In this document: positions 1-11,097 of the stretch, piece by piece | Numbering within the stretch: position 1 is the stretch's first letter | Layout of the letters: each line of letters starts with the position of its first letter | Assembly: GCA_005406025.1 (NCBI GenBank) | Contig: BGZK01001251.1 | Coordinates: 117,856 to 181,855, forward strand | DNA: 64,000 bases | Origin: Eumeta japonica | Taxonomy: Eukaryota; Arthropoda; Insecta; Lepidoptera; Psychidae | Reading direction: 5' to 3' | Translations under genes and position numbers: made by a program | Notes under the pieces: model-generated | What the model saw: the letters and a program-made list of their open reading frames with translations, nothing else | What the model was told of the DNA's origin: nothing | Databases searched by the model: none

Positions 1-454
1 GGCCCTCGACGATGAGAACGTGCACTAGACGTCACGGGTTATTACTATGTACCTACAACTGATAAACATAATAAGCGGGGGGCTTAGTGGTAGAATTATA
101 AGTAGTAAGTGGTTCCCAGAATACCTATGTTTGGTTTTTATGAATGTATGTTTTATCGAATGAAAAATATTCAACTACTTTCAGAGCATTTTTAATTAGT
201 TTTGGTCACAGATCGTATTTTGATTTGTACTTTTTTGAAAATACGGCATAAGAAACTTTATTTACTCTTATACTATATTTTAGTATAGTATAAATAAATT
301 TTTTATACTTAAATCTGCGATAAAAATGCGATAACAAAATCTGATTAGGTTTTCATATACGACTTGAAATGAAACGAGGAAAAATTAAACAAGAGTTTAA
401 CAAAATAAAAATTGTCACAAAAATAATAGTATTTATTATTTATTACCATTATTT
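1..454. other. AT-rich DNA, no gene seen
   Basis: No reading frame or RNA gene is recognisable. The sequence is AT-rich with short homopolymers. Its right part probably belongs to the 3' flank of the mariner remnant that starts near 455, but I could not find that element's terminal repeats. Confidence 0.5.
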
Positions 455-1330
455 TTTTCTTCAGAATATTCACCCTTAGCATGTATACACTTTTAAATAT
501 GTTCGAATCACTTGAAAAATACATGTAACCGCTTTTTCAGTGACCTTAGAAATATAGAAATTATCAGCAGTCAGTGCATCTTCCTTGCTCTTTCTTCTTC
601 TTGGTTTTTCGGAAACGAGCAACAATGGCATGGTGTTAAGTCTGACGAGGTAGAATAGACACATTTTTTGAATTAAAAAATATCAATTGTTCTGGCGGAC
701 ATGTGCGGCGGGGCGTTATCATGGTGCCAAAGAAGGTCCTGAATTAGTGACTTTGGTTGCTTCTCAGATCAGCGGAGTACAAACTGTCACATACCACTCA
801 ATAATAACTGGTTTTCGATCGTCTAGCACCAGCATAGCAATGTGACTGGTCTTAAAAAAAAACCATGACGATGTGTCTGTTCATTTACCAATTTTCATCA
901 TACGGTCATTTGTCGCTTTGTTTCGGGGTCGTAGTTGTACAGCCGTGTTTCCTCATCGTCAAGAATATGTAGACTTTTTATGTCGACTCAGTCGAATTTC
1001 TTTGTCATAAATCGGCACCAATCTACCAGGCGCTCTGTCTACTCAGCGATCAGTTTGTGCCGCATCCATATCGATCAACGCAGAAGAACAAGGGACAACA
1101 ACAACAAAGGTGAACGTGAATAATTTATCAACTGTTTGAAAATTTTTTTGAGTAATTGCGAGAGGCGGCTTCATCTTCAAAGCTTGCGCTTTCCTTTTTA
1201 ACGTCAGCACACCAATTAATCACTGTAGTTATTAAACAAGCAGACTCTCCAATAGTTGTATTGACCACCAGTTCAAGACATTCTCGTCACTTTAATTTTT
1301 TTTTTCTAAAACTCTTTCGTCATTCTAAAA
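455..1330 (-). pseudogene. Decayed mariner-family transposase
   Basis: Read on the minus strand in shifting frames, pieces appear in the order of a mariner (DD34D) transposase. Near 1250-1160 there is WCADVKKESASFEDE, like the linker after the N-terminal helix-turn-helix. Near 1000-940 there is DDEETRLYNYDPETKRQ, matching the block around the first catalytic Asp. Near 720-690 there is HHDNAPPH, the second catalytic Asp block. At 664-476 a C-terminal stretch includes NTMPLLLVSEKPRRRKS and KVTEKAV, followed by GEYSEE near 470. The catalytic order and C-terminal GEY motif resemble the SETMAR/mauritiana-like group by recall. Many stops and frameshifts break it, and the region between the N-terminal part and the first Asp block is compressed. 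It cannot encode an active enzyme. Terminal repeats were not located, so element ends are unknown. Confidence 0.8.
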
Positions 1331-2045
1331 ATCGTTTTGTTGTCAGTCGAACTCAAAAAATGAAGGTTATATTATGGCTTAAAAAAATAACGACATTTCC
1401 CTTAATTACCTTAATTAATCACGAACACAATACAAGTAAACTTGCACCCCGTTAAAATTTGTTGTATGTAAATAGGGCTCAGAAAACTTTTGCAAAAACT
1501 TGGAAAGCTTCTGTAACTTTATTGGCTTGTTGAAAGGTGCAATGTTTTCCTGTACCGGCAAAGCGTCGGCTCAAATGACAAAAAGTGTAATCCGCTCGCG
1601 CGGAGTGCACTTGTACTGACGACATTGCGGCCATTGGCACTTGTTTTTGGGTTCGCGGATGCTTAGCTCGGTATTAAGCTTAGATAGAAATTCATTGCTT
1701 AATTTACGAAAGTCAGATTTAAGGAAAAATTCTAGTTCAGAAATAACAAGTGACGCTTTTGATGAATATAAAAAATGAAATTTTATTTATTTTTTTTACG
1801 TATAATGACAAGATACCTGTAAGCGCATGTGAGTTCAATAAAAATTACAAGTCATAGGCAGAGATTATGACTCGATATGTGCGCTGTTCATAAATCATAA
1901 TGTGACACAAAGGTACTATAAATTGGTTATGCTACAACATTATAGTAGAGGATCCGAATTAGAAACGACTTTCACCATCTGTTCAATGGATGAAATGTAT
2001 TTTACACAAATTTTAGAATGTTACAAAATATATCACAAGTGGGTC
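1331..2045. other. Unassigned DNA between two transposon regions
   Basis: No gene is seen. A short GC-richer patch lies near 1555-1665. The rest is AT-rich and may include the lost 5' end of the mariner remnant. Confidence 0.4.
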
Positions 2046-2218
2046 GGCTAAAAATTCCTGGTCAGACTACAATTAATTAAATATTCGAAAATGATTTTTT
2101 TTAAATGTACTCAGGTTGATAAAGAAATTTTATACCAATTGAAACTATGAAACCTGTAAAATATGTAAACGTTGAGTTGACTATTGTTTTTCTTGCGTAA
2201 TTATTGGTCGGCATAACT

Positions 2219-2226
2219 ATATAGAC
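2219..2226 (+). repeat. Left target-site duplication of the hAT
   Basis: ATATAGAC directly precedes the CAGTGG terminus. The same eight bases follow the other terminus at 4975-4982. Eight-base duplications are diagnostic of hAT insertion. Confidence 0.9.
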
Positions 2227-4974
2227 CAGTGGTCCTCAAACTTTTTTGGTGATGGAACCCTTTCGGAAAGCAAAATACTAGACGGAACCCTACAATAAAA
2301 CAATAGTTTTTGAAAGTGTATTCTTTATTAATAAGCATAATAAAAGTACAATGTAACAGTTACTAATTATTACTTACTTTACAACATGGTAAGTACATTA
2401 TTAGAAGATATTAAAAAAGAAAAAATCTAACTAATGGAAGGTATGAAACTGTTTTTTATTTTTCTTCAATTCAGGTCAGGTTTGATAGAAGACAGTTGAA
2501 GTCGCATATCAGTATCGGCGTGCAGTCTATTACGATATTTTGTTTTCGTGACTGTATAGGTTGAGAATCCTGTTTCGCACAGATATGTTGTTGGGAACGG
2601 GAGAAGAATATTTAGAGCCATTTTGCCAAGCATTGAATATTCATCACGGATTCTGCACCAAAAATCGTTGAGAGGCGTCGTTTTGAACAGTGACTACATA
2701 CTTGTGTCCGATGACATTTCTAAAAGAGATTCATATATCTCGTTTGACATACTTTCGGGCTTTAGAAAGTTGGGTAAAAAAGGATTATGAATTCATGAAT
2801 TAAGTTTCATTTTTGTATTCTGTTCTTCGGGAAAATACTTTTCAAAAGATGCGCGCATTGAAGTGAGATAGATATTAGACTAATTCTTCAAACACATCAT
2901 CTTGAAGCATTTCTGAGTCGTTATCGCTAAAAACTGAGTGACGTAAAGCTTTCTATTTCTCTCTTACCAACGCAAATAATCCAAAAATCTAATTTTCTTT
3001 TGAAGGCAGTTATTTTGTTATAGGTCTGGAACACTGTTGTCTGTTTACTTTGCAATGATAAATTCAATTCGTTCAGTTTTTGAAAGATATTTGCCATAAA
3101 GGACAATCGGAGCAACCAAGTTTTATCATACAAATGGTCTTTCAAATTAAAAGAAGTATCTGCTGAAAGAAACATTTGTAACTCGGCTCTAAGTTCAAAT
3201 AGCCTTGTTAAAGTTTTACCCCGAGACAGCTATCGCACTTCTGTATGGAGCAGCAATGTTTTATGTTTGCTGCCATAATCTTCACACAATAATGAGAACA
3301 ATTGGGATTGTAGTGGTCGTGATTTGATAAAATTAATTTTTTTTACCGCTTCATCCATAATTAATTTTAGATATGACGGCATTTGCTTCATCACAAGTGC
3401 TTGTCTATGCAAAATACAATGGCTAGAACTACAATTAGGCGCTTTATTTTTTATTCGTGACACTGCTCCTGCTGTTTTACCTGTCATCGCCTTGATCCCA
3501 TCTGTACAAATGTCAATGCAATCGTTCCAATTGAGATTATTTTCTTCAAAAAATATGCTTATTTTATTAAAATTTTCTTCCCCGGTAGTGTTTGTGGGCA
3601 GCGGTGAACACATAAGCATATCTTCTTCAAAAGAACTTTCATATGGATATCTCACGATAACGAGCAAGATAGCCAGACCAGCGACATCAGTTAACTCATC
3701 CATTTTCAAGGCGAATCGTGTTTTTTGTAGACGTGTAACTAATTCTTGTTTGCCAGATCATGGATTCGCCGTGAACCAGTATCGTTTGATAGCGGCACAG
3801 TAGAAAGATGCTTTGCAGATTTTTCATCGAGCATACATTTTGTTATGTCTAACACACATGGCTTTATTAAATTCTCAGCGACAGTGTGCACTTCACACCT
3901 GATTGTGCAATGCGACAGCTAACAAAATATGATGCCTTCGTGGCCTTTTCATTGATAGTTTGTGTTACATGTATCATATTTTTTTGACTTTCCAATAACT
4001 GTTCTTTTTTATAAACAAAAAATCTTTATTCTTTTCTTTAGACTCGGGGTGTATAGTTTCTAAATGTCGGCGCAATTCGGCAGGTGCCATGGAACTATTA
4101 GAAAGCAATTTACTACATAGCATAGAGGTGAGCCGTTGGATCAACAAATCCAAAACTGATATATGATTCATCATACTTCCTTTTTTTCGTCTTTGAAACC
4201 GTGGAGCTTGACATCGTGGTATCATTGTCTGGATCGGTAATTGCTGTATTCTCCGCGCGCACTGCTTTTGAACATTCAGCGTCATTAGAAGATGTTGCAA
4301 CACGTTTAACGCCTTTAATCCAACGTTCTATTCTCCTTTATTAATAAGTAATATTACATGTCAGGATGGTGGGGTCAAAATAATTCACAATCATTACTGC
4401 GTATAAGAGACTAAGTTTAGTACAAAGAAGATATGTATAAAACTGATACAATCTGAATATAAGTAGGCAGTAGAACAATAAACACTAGTTTCATATCACG
4501 TTTAAATTCCGCAATTCGCTAGCCAGCTTGTAAGGAGGTAGGTAGGAACTTATCGCTCCGAACGCTAATCGTCAATTGACTGACGAGGCTCGACGTGTGA
4601 TCGCCACTTTTATACTTAGTTCTAGACTCGATCTCGAACATTCTCAAAAATACTCGAGTTGGCGCCTTTGATAAACAAAAAGCGGAAATAAAAATAGAAA
4701 CACAAAAAATGCGTTGTAAACAATCTCAACTTTATGTTTTTAAAATTAGAACCGAAAGTCACTTGTTCACAACTATAGTCTTCAGAGTATTCAGAGTAGT
4801 ATTCAGAGCGGCTTTTATCAAAGGGACTGCGCGCTCACAAGTATACGCGCGGCGAGCGGAGTCCAAACGTTCGATTAGAAAGAGGTGTTTTGATTTTTTC
4901 TAAATTATTGCGGAACCCCTACAGGGGCATCGCGGAACCTTAGAGTTTCGCGGAACACACTTAGAGTATAGCTG
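2227..4974 (-). mobile_element. hAT transposon, ZBED/Charlie-like
   Basis: The element is 2,748 bases long and bounded by a perfect 8-bp target-site duplication (ATATAGAC). The left end begins CAGTGGTCCTCAAACTTTTT, like the CAGTGGTTCTCAA ends of Charlie-type hATs. The right end, reverse-complemented, begins CAGCTATACTCTAAGTGTG, so the terminal repeats have diverged. Both subterminal regions carry repeats around GGAACC/GGTTCC (2256-2300 and 4910-4955). It carries one decayed transposase on the minus strand. It sits inside a shorter inverted-repeat element. The perfect duplication means the insertion boundary is unambiguous, although the coding region is dead. Confidence 0.9.
2466..4309 (-). 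pseudogene. hAT transposase pseudogene, ZBED5/FAM200-like
   Basis: The minus strand holds collinear pieces of a hAT transposase of the type domesticated as ZBED5/FAM200 in vertebrates. In order they are: KRKYDESYISFGF (about 4185); a C-terminal BED-finger segment ELRRHLETIHPESKEK (about 4070); ASYFVSCRIAQSG and DEKSAKHLSTVPLSN (about 3930-3790); the long frame 3709-2927 with DELTDVAGLAILLVIVRY, ICTDGIKAMTGKTAGAV, HCILHRQAL and SRPLQSQLFSLLCED; and the C-terminal dimerisation block LLPFPTTYLCETGFS with TKYRNRLHADTDMRLQLSSI, ending at a stop at 2466-2468. Within the long frame only one stop is seen, a TAG at the Trp of the conserved EVRWLSRGK block (about 3230). The N-terminal third and the stretch at 2760-2930 carry several frameshifts and stops. 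Identification is firm from motif order; it is non-functional. Confidence 0.9.
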
Positions 4975-4982
4975 ATATAGAC
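4975..4982 (+). repeat. Right target-site duplication of the hAT
   Basis: ATATAGAC is identical to 2219-2226, immediately after the terminal CTG. Confidence 0.9.
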
Positions 4983-5264
4983 AGATAAGTCTACACTAGT
5001 AATTTACACACATCTGTTTAATAAACTAACAAAAGGCACTGCTTTGTGACTGTGTGACACGAATTTGTTCTTTAAGCTAAAAGTGCAATTTATTGAAAAA
5101 AAGTATTTTTCAATTTTTTATTAATCGTATCTAGTCTAGTCAGGAATTTTTCAGCCAATCCATTCGCGATATAACTTTTAACATACTAAATTTCATATTA
5201 AATATTCTTCATCCATTAAACAGACGGGTGAAGGACGCTTCTTATTTGGACCTTAGACTATTAT

Positions 5265-5500
5265 ACACATTAACTGTAGCTTTTGTTCGCAACTCTGCTT
5301 TCATGGACATAAAATAAATTCCTTCATTTTTTATAACAAGCGGTCTTCAGACACGTTTCATTCCCGATGTCATTCTCGATTTCTATTCCAATTTCACGTT
5401 CATTCTGTTCCGATTCTGGTTTAGCTCTTAATGTCAATTACAATCCTGCTCTCGATTCCGAACTGTCCCGCTCTCACTTTCGATGCCGATTAAAAATACT
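5265..5500 (-). repeat. Dispersed CGATTCC-type minisatellite element, copy 1
   Basis: On the minus strand this is a run of degenerate units around GAATCGAAATTGAGAGC. It is followed by a tail, GAAGGAATTTATTTTATGTC, and then AAAAGCTA. The same tail closes the copies near 7300, 27010 and 58770, which defines a family rather than chance similarity. Confidence 0.6.
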
Positions 5501-6659
5501 TATTTATTGATGGTTGTAGCATAAATTGTATATATGGTGGCTGAGAAGGTAGTATCCTGCGGCTGGAGCATAATATCTTTTCATAGAATATGAACATTGA
5601 CCGAAAGCGGTGGCGTCATAGATCTGCGGCTCAGGCGGGCAATGTCAATACAACATCGGCATTGAAGTGTTGGAATCAGCAGGGTACACTAATTAATGTG
5701 ACACTTTTATAGCAACGAAATGATCATCGAAGGTTCTAAAGAATCGTTCAAGTAGAAATAAAGAGGTGAGTGCTTTACAATTAAAATTTTGTTCCTAATT
5801 ACAAAAGTTTTTCAATGTTCACGGAGGTAACTTGAATAATTTTGAGATAAAAATTCCGTAGATTACTTTCAGAAGAGTCGACCGTTTTAAAAATTAGTGC
5901 TGGCAAACAAACCCACAGACAAACAAAATTTATAAAAATGTGCGTTTGTTTTTGTTTTAATAATTAGAAAATAAATAATGAGCAATATTTTCTCGTATTC
6001 TATATATTAAATATACAGATGAAATAGATGTAAATTATATTAATATGTTAGATATTACATGCCTTAAACGCGAGTGTAGGTGTGGTTCTACTGTCGCTTG
6101 AAAATCCCGTGTAATCACGATAACTAAAAAACTATTTAACTTTTAAACTTAAGGCCAAGTATGCTTTGATTATGGGTACCTTTAAACGAATATTTCTAGA
6201 AAACTGTTATACCTAGCAAACTCAAAAAAAAAAAAATTCTAAGTGTACAAAGTATGTTCTGAGTTCTACCGTAGGGAAAGCTTAAATACACAGCACGTTC
6301 TTTATGATAAAAAATACTAAAGTACGTTCACTTAAAACACTAATACCAATAAATTTCTAACAGGACAAACGATAAAAAAACAAAATTTAAACATTATTAA
6401 TAAAATATAATTATACAGGGTTGGCCTTAAGCATTTTTGTTTATAATAAATAGTTTTCTCATTATAAATAAAAAACCAAAATGTCGCTTACGACAAAAAG
6501 TTCTGCGTAACTAAATGACAATCCATCTTCCTTACTTTGCCGCTTTAAGTCGATTCTCCTTCTCACAAAACAGTGTGGGGCGTGACGCGTTGCGTTTGGC
6601 ATTGCACTTGGCCTTAATTTATTTTTCAATCTCATCACACATTTATAGCCGCCTTCATC
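5501..6659. other. AT-rich DNA, no gene seen
   Basis: A moderately GC segment at 5590-5650 is flanked by AT-rich DNA. An open frame on the minus strand at 6462-6749 has no recognisable protein motif and overlaps the repeat tail that follows. Confidence 0.4.
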
Positions 6660-6935
6660 TACGTATTTGAATTTCTCACAGAATACGGACGCGAAGTAGC
6701 ATCTTCCGTTTTGTATTTCGTCCCATGAATGAAAGTTCCGGTGGCCCACTTGTCCTTACCCCTTCCATCTACCCGATCCCTTTCCTTTAGGTATTCTATT
6801 TCCTTTCAAAAGCACAGTAATGCACTAGTGGCTTCCCTGGGGTTGCGAGTGCCCACAAGCGGCGTTGATCATCTACTTTCTGATATCTCGCTTGCTTGTT
6901 TACCCCTTAATTACGCTATAAAAACTATACACTTT
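6660..6935 (+). repeat. LINE/SINE-like 3' tail, copy A
   Basis: It shares blocks with 34740-35055: a GAATACG..C segment, a pyrimidine-rich CCATCTACC..TTTCCTTT stretch, then TTGCGAGTGCCCA, GGCG..GATCA and a TCGCTTGCTTGTTTACC end before ATAAAAA. The TTGCGAGTGCCC..GGTGATCA..GCTCGTTTGCC pattern is one I associate with lepidopteran non-LTR tails. Element class is by recall. Confidence 0.55.
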
Positions 6936-6991
6936 CACTAATATAGCCTAAAATTTATAATATCACTTATATAGCCACAACTGTAATCGTA

Positions 6992-7355
6992 TATTAGTAC
7001 ATGCCACGGCTTCAACCAAATCAGAATCGTGACCGATAGCGGAATCGAAATCTCAAGCGGAACGGGAAACAGAATTGAACTTAGGGATTGGGAGGGATTG
7101 AAATTGAGAACGGGATCAAGATTGAAGTCGAGTGTGGGACTACGATTAGAATCAAAAGCGTGATCGGACTCGAAATGAGAAATCGAAATTGAGAGCCGGA
7201 CCGGGGTCAAAAACGAGACTATGATCGGAATTGAAAGCAAGACGAATTGGCATTGAGAGCAAGATCGGGAACAGAATTGAGAGCGTGATTGGTTGATTAA
7301 CAAAACGAAGGAATTTATTCTATGTCCATTTGACGGAGCAGCAGGCGAAAGCTAG
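6992..7355 (+). repeat. Dispersed CGATTCC-type minisatellite element, copy 2
   Basis: It starts TATTAGTACATGCCACGGCT and passes through about twelve degenerate units of roughly 20-24 bases (GGAATCGAAATTGAGAGC-like). It ends GAAGGAATTTATTCTATGTC and CGAAAGCTAG. The start matches 26759 onward and the end matches copies 1, 4 and 7, so this copy looks close to full length at about 360 bases. Confidence 0.65.
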
Positions 7356-8267
7356 TTTGTTTATAAGAAAAATGAATAAGGGATCACCTCTGGCATTTGC
7401 AGTTTGTTACTTGTAACATATATTGTTAAGATGTTTGTTGGTCCAGAAGATGCCTCGTGATTCCCTAAATTCTGTTCAGTTGAGCTGATTTTTTTTTTGG
7501 GTAACCTGTTTATCGCAAAGCGTATCTAGTCGAATAGCTGAAAGCAAGCAGCTCGTCAAAAACTTTGATTGGAGAGTTCTTAACTATCGTCTAAATCGAT
7601 ACAATATGGATATCCAACATAACTTTCGGATTGTCTATGTATGTTTTTAGATCCACTTTTTCCAGTCGGAATTTCAATGCACCCTCTGAGCGTGGTGCCG
7701 ATCTTATTCGGGGATTTTGCTTTTGCGTCATCAGCGAAATGAAGGAGATTAATTTTATATCCTTAGCAATTTAAAAGCTTGAAAGGGTCTTTCGATGCTG
7801 TGGTGAAGTGTTAGAGATATGATATTTCCTTATTTCATAACTCTCTGCAGTTGGATCGGTTTTGTGTTTTCATTTTCTACTTGGATTAAGATTGTTACAA
7901 AAATCTAGACATTTCGATGTAGCAATAGTAGTCAGTTTGGTTTTGCCTGTATCATCACGCAGGTTTCGATCAATTAAAGGCTTTTTTACTAAAAATTCAA
8001 TCCATATTATGAATATTTAGTGAATATCTACATATCCATCTAATATAAAGCAATTTACTAAAAGGTTTATCTTCTAAACCTTTAGATTTTTTTAATTTGA
8101 TGATAAACCATTACATAGGCGTATTAATTAAGATATAAGATGTAACAGATATGAAAAAGAATAATAAATTATTACGTCTTAGTACTTAAACCGATTACTT
8201 GCATCAAATATTCAGGAACAATTTATATATACAGATATAATAATGCACTTATCACTTGACAATTTAA
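7356..8267. other. Downstream flank of cuticle gene 1, no gene seen
   Basis: AT-rich DNA with no open frame of note. It separates the repeat cluster from the 3' end of the first cuticle gene. Confidence 0.4.
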
Positions 8268-8273
8268 TTTATT
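8268..8273 (-). terminator. Poly(A) signal of cuticle gene 1
   Basis: AATAAA on the minus strand, about 31 bases past the expected stop codon at 8304-8306. Confidence 0.6.
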
Positions 8274-8303
8274 TTAATATAACATTCATATTGTTGTGTC
8301 TGT

Positions 8304-10318
8304 TTAGAAGAAGCGAGGGTAGGCATAAGGGGTGGCGTATCCGTAGGGAGCGAATCGCGCGTAAGCGAAGGGAGTAGCGGCGTACGTCCAGGGAGCGGCG
8401 GCGTACGTCACGGGGGAGGCGACGAAAGCGGGGTCCTTCCTCACGACGGCGTTGAAGCCGCTCTGGGGGGCCGGCGGCGTAGTCGACGGTGCGTCTGGTT
8501 CCGTCCGACTCGATGAACGAGTACTGGCCCTGGACGTTGTCCCCGGCGCGGTTCTCGACCTGGCTCTTGAAGTCGCCCGTGTTGGGGTCCGCCACGTCGT
8601 AAGCGAAGCTGCTCACGTCGACCGCTGAAGCGGCGGCGACCAGGAGGGCTAGGAGCACGAACTGAAACAAAAATTTAACATCTAGAATAATCTTGGCCAT
8701 CGTCTTTAGGACAAAGGGAGCGAGTAGATCATCTTCGTTATTTAGCGATATAGAAATAAACTGTTTTAAATTAGATATTATATAAGAGTAAAACTGGGGA
8801 ACCTTTATTAGAAAATTACGCCTAAAAACCATTGAAGATAAAAATCCTGAGAACATACTTAACAAATTTAAATAGATCATTTTATAATATGACTATTAGT
8901 AAAAAGAAATTTCAAACTATTACGATTCTAAAGTTTTCACAATACCATCAAATGTGTTGGTGGGCCCGTGATTATTCCTCTTATATTTCCTGTCAAATTT
9001 GGATGTTATTAGAAAATATTAAAATCATTATTGTTTTTTATAGTATTTTCAAGAGGCAAACGACCATACCAGCCATCAGAGAATTGGTGATTACCGTCGC
9101 CCATGCCGGCCAGACTTAAGCTCTTTTTCTGAAAATCCTCTTAGTTTATGGCATGAATAAAATTTAATGAATAATGAGACCGTTTTGGAAGGTATCGATT
9201 GATGTCCATAACCAGCAGGCGTAGGTGAACTGTGATAGAGTGCTGATATCATCATCTACAGTCCCACAATCTATTTTGGATTAAGCTTTCATGAAGTAAA
9301 CGAAATTGTTACGACGTTTGTAATTAAAGAATGTGCGTTCTTAACGCCCCATCGGGTAGGTGAATTCGCAAATGTACGAGCAAAACCATTGAGACTATGA
9401 CGCCGGTGCCCGTTGTAGATTTGAATATAATTTTATTATTAAGTTTATACTCTCGATATTCACTACACTATCTAATCTAATTAAAATAAGGTTTTCGACA
9501 CAGTTGTCAAACTATTCCAAAATAGATACCACATTTTAGATAGCTTTTTCGAAATTCACGAAAATGTAAATCCAAATTAAGTTTTTACTGTAATACAATA
9601 AATCATTAAGACGATAGTTAAGAATGGATATCAAAAAGATCATGTCACGTAAATGGAGCATACGCCGTACCTCTATTTTAGAGAACTCATAAATTATAGG
9701 GTTGTTATCCTCGAACAGATGATAGCGAGCAGATGAGTTTTAGAGAAGCCTAATTTCGTAAATAATAATTATCTAATGACAATTTACAATAATAAATTAA
9801 TAATTGTGTAAGTACAAAAAACGTCGTAAATATTTGGAATTCAACAGGTACTCACCCATGTCAAGTAATTTTATCCCGTTTGAGCCACTTACATGTGATT
9901 CCTGCATTATTTAGATATACAAACAATTTAACACAGTTACACGACGGATCACTATGAAGCTTGGTTTCTCACTAAAGCCAGTTGTACCAATTGGACGAAC
10001 TAAAACGTTTCACTATCTCGATCTTCAAAACAACTTCTAGTGGTCCGACAATCTCTTTTGACGATAATTATCGACAAAAAGGTGTTGAAAATGAAATGCA
10101 CAAATAATTTTGACTACAATGTTTCACTAAATCTATTTAGGTCTAACCAATGAATGACACGGTTATTCATTAAAGATTAGGATTTGAATATAAAATTATT
10201 CCAGAACTTGTTATATTTCAAAAATTCACCTGGTTATTTATTAAAATGTTGAAAGCGACAGGGAAAAAGTGAAATAGGATACCTTTGGCTGTAGTTAACT
10301 AGAACATACCTTCATCAT
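8304..10318 (-). CDS. RR-2 cuticular protein with a 1-bp frameshift
   Basis: Two-exon gene for a secreted structural protein of the exoskeleton, where RR-2 domains bind chitin. Exon 1 codes only MMK (10318-10310), then donor GTATGT. The acceptor TTGTTTCAG precedes exon 2 at 8661. The join gives a signal peptide, [16 protein letters not shown], with likely cleavage after Ala16. The RR-2 domain starts near residue 22 ([16 protein letters not shown]) and continues [18 protein letters not shown]. Just after, a run of six G on the plus strand (8465-8470) puts the frame out by one. With five G the frame would continue [13 protein letters not shown], as the family requires, then a tail rich in Ala, Tyr and Pro ending PRFF and a stop at 8304, about 121 residues. 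Assembly error or a real mutation are both possible. The 1.65-kb intron after a very short first coding exon is typical of insect cuticle genes. RR-2 proteins are usual in hard cuticle. Confidence 0.85.
8662..10309 (-). other. Intron of cuticle gene 1
   Basis: Bounded by GT (10309-10308) and AG (8663-8662) on the minus strand. It is AT-rich. No other exon, RNA gene or clear repeat was seen inside it. Confidence 0.7.
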
Positions 10319-10368
10319 ATTGATTCACTCGGACGCTGTGACTACGTGTTCCGCAGAATTGTCAAGAG

Positions 10369-10406
10369 ACTGATGTTCGTTCTATGGCGACATCTCCTTA
10401 TATATT
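10369..10406 (-). promoter_or_regulatory. TATA and initiator of cuticle gene 1
   Basis: AATATATAAGG lies at 10406-10396 on the minus strand. An arthropod-type initiator, ATCAGT, lies about 31 bases downstream, with its A near 10371. The start codon follows about 50 bases further on. Confidence 0.7.
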
Positions 10407-11097
10407 CAACTAGATCGTTACCGACGACTAGAATTGTTCAGGAAGTGGATCCCGAGAATCAAGTTCGGTAAGTTCGCCCCGAGACACGGTTGCACTTTAA
10501 ATTCGACAACGCGGCCTATGCTGTTTACCTTTTCGTGTGTCTCAGTGGACGCCGCCTCGTCGCCCCGCGTCCGCCGCGGCAATTAATAGTCGAGATTGCA
10601 AACGATTAGTGTTAATTAATGATATTGATCATTTAGTAGGTTTTTTGTATATTATTAGATATTTTATATATGGGCGATAAGCGATAGCTATATCGTTAAC
10701 GAAAATACGGAATACTAAATGCTTTAGAAGAAGAATGCAGATACCTTTATAATAAAAACTACGTTTATAATAGAAAATTTAATTGTAAAGGCATACATAG
10801 TAATTTTATAAGCGTTCATAATTTGAACTATGACAATATAAACAAAAAACATGCTAATCTTACAATAGAGCCGCATACTGTTGTGAACCTTAAGATGTGT
10901 TCTTATAAGCGGAGTGTAATAGCTATTACTTAGGTATTAATGAACAAAACAAGAAATATTATACCGTTAAAAAAATAGTTACGAGACAGTATTATGTTAT
11001 ATAGAAAAAGGAAACAATAAAGTATACATTCATATTAGTGTTTACTTAATTAGGGATAATCAAAATCAGCTCTCATCCTTTTCATGGAATTGAGTTT
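10407..11097. other. Spacer between the two cuticle genes
   Basis: A GC-richer block at 10440-10585 lies directly upstream of the promoter of cuticle gene 1 and may hold its regulatory sites. The rest is AT-rich with no gene. No canonical poly(A) signal for cuticle gene 2 was found close to its stop. Confidence 0.45.

Larger units (their letters stand above)
2046..5156. mobile_element. Short inverted-repeat element (MITE-like) split by a hAT
   Basis: The left end reads GGCTAAAAATTCCTGGTCAG and the right end, reverse-complemented, reads GGCTGAAAAATTCCTGACTA. Similarity between the two ends continues for about 55 bases. Removing the hAT (2227-4974) and one duplicated target site leaves a non-coding element of about 355 bases, the size of a MITE. 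No clear target-site duplication of this outer element was found. Its superfamily is not recognised. Confidence 0.6.

Noticed and set aside
3324..3803. 159-residue plus-strand frame
   Set aside because: It is the antisense shadow of the hAT transposase, whose motifs are all on the minus strand.
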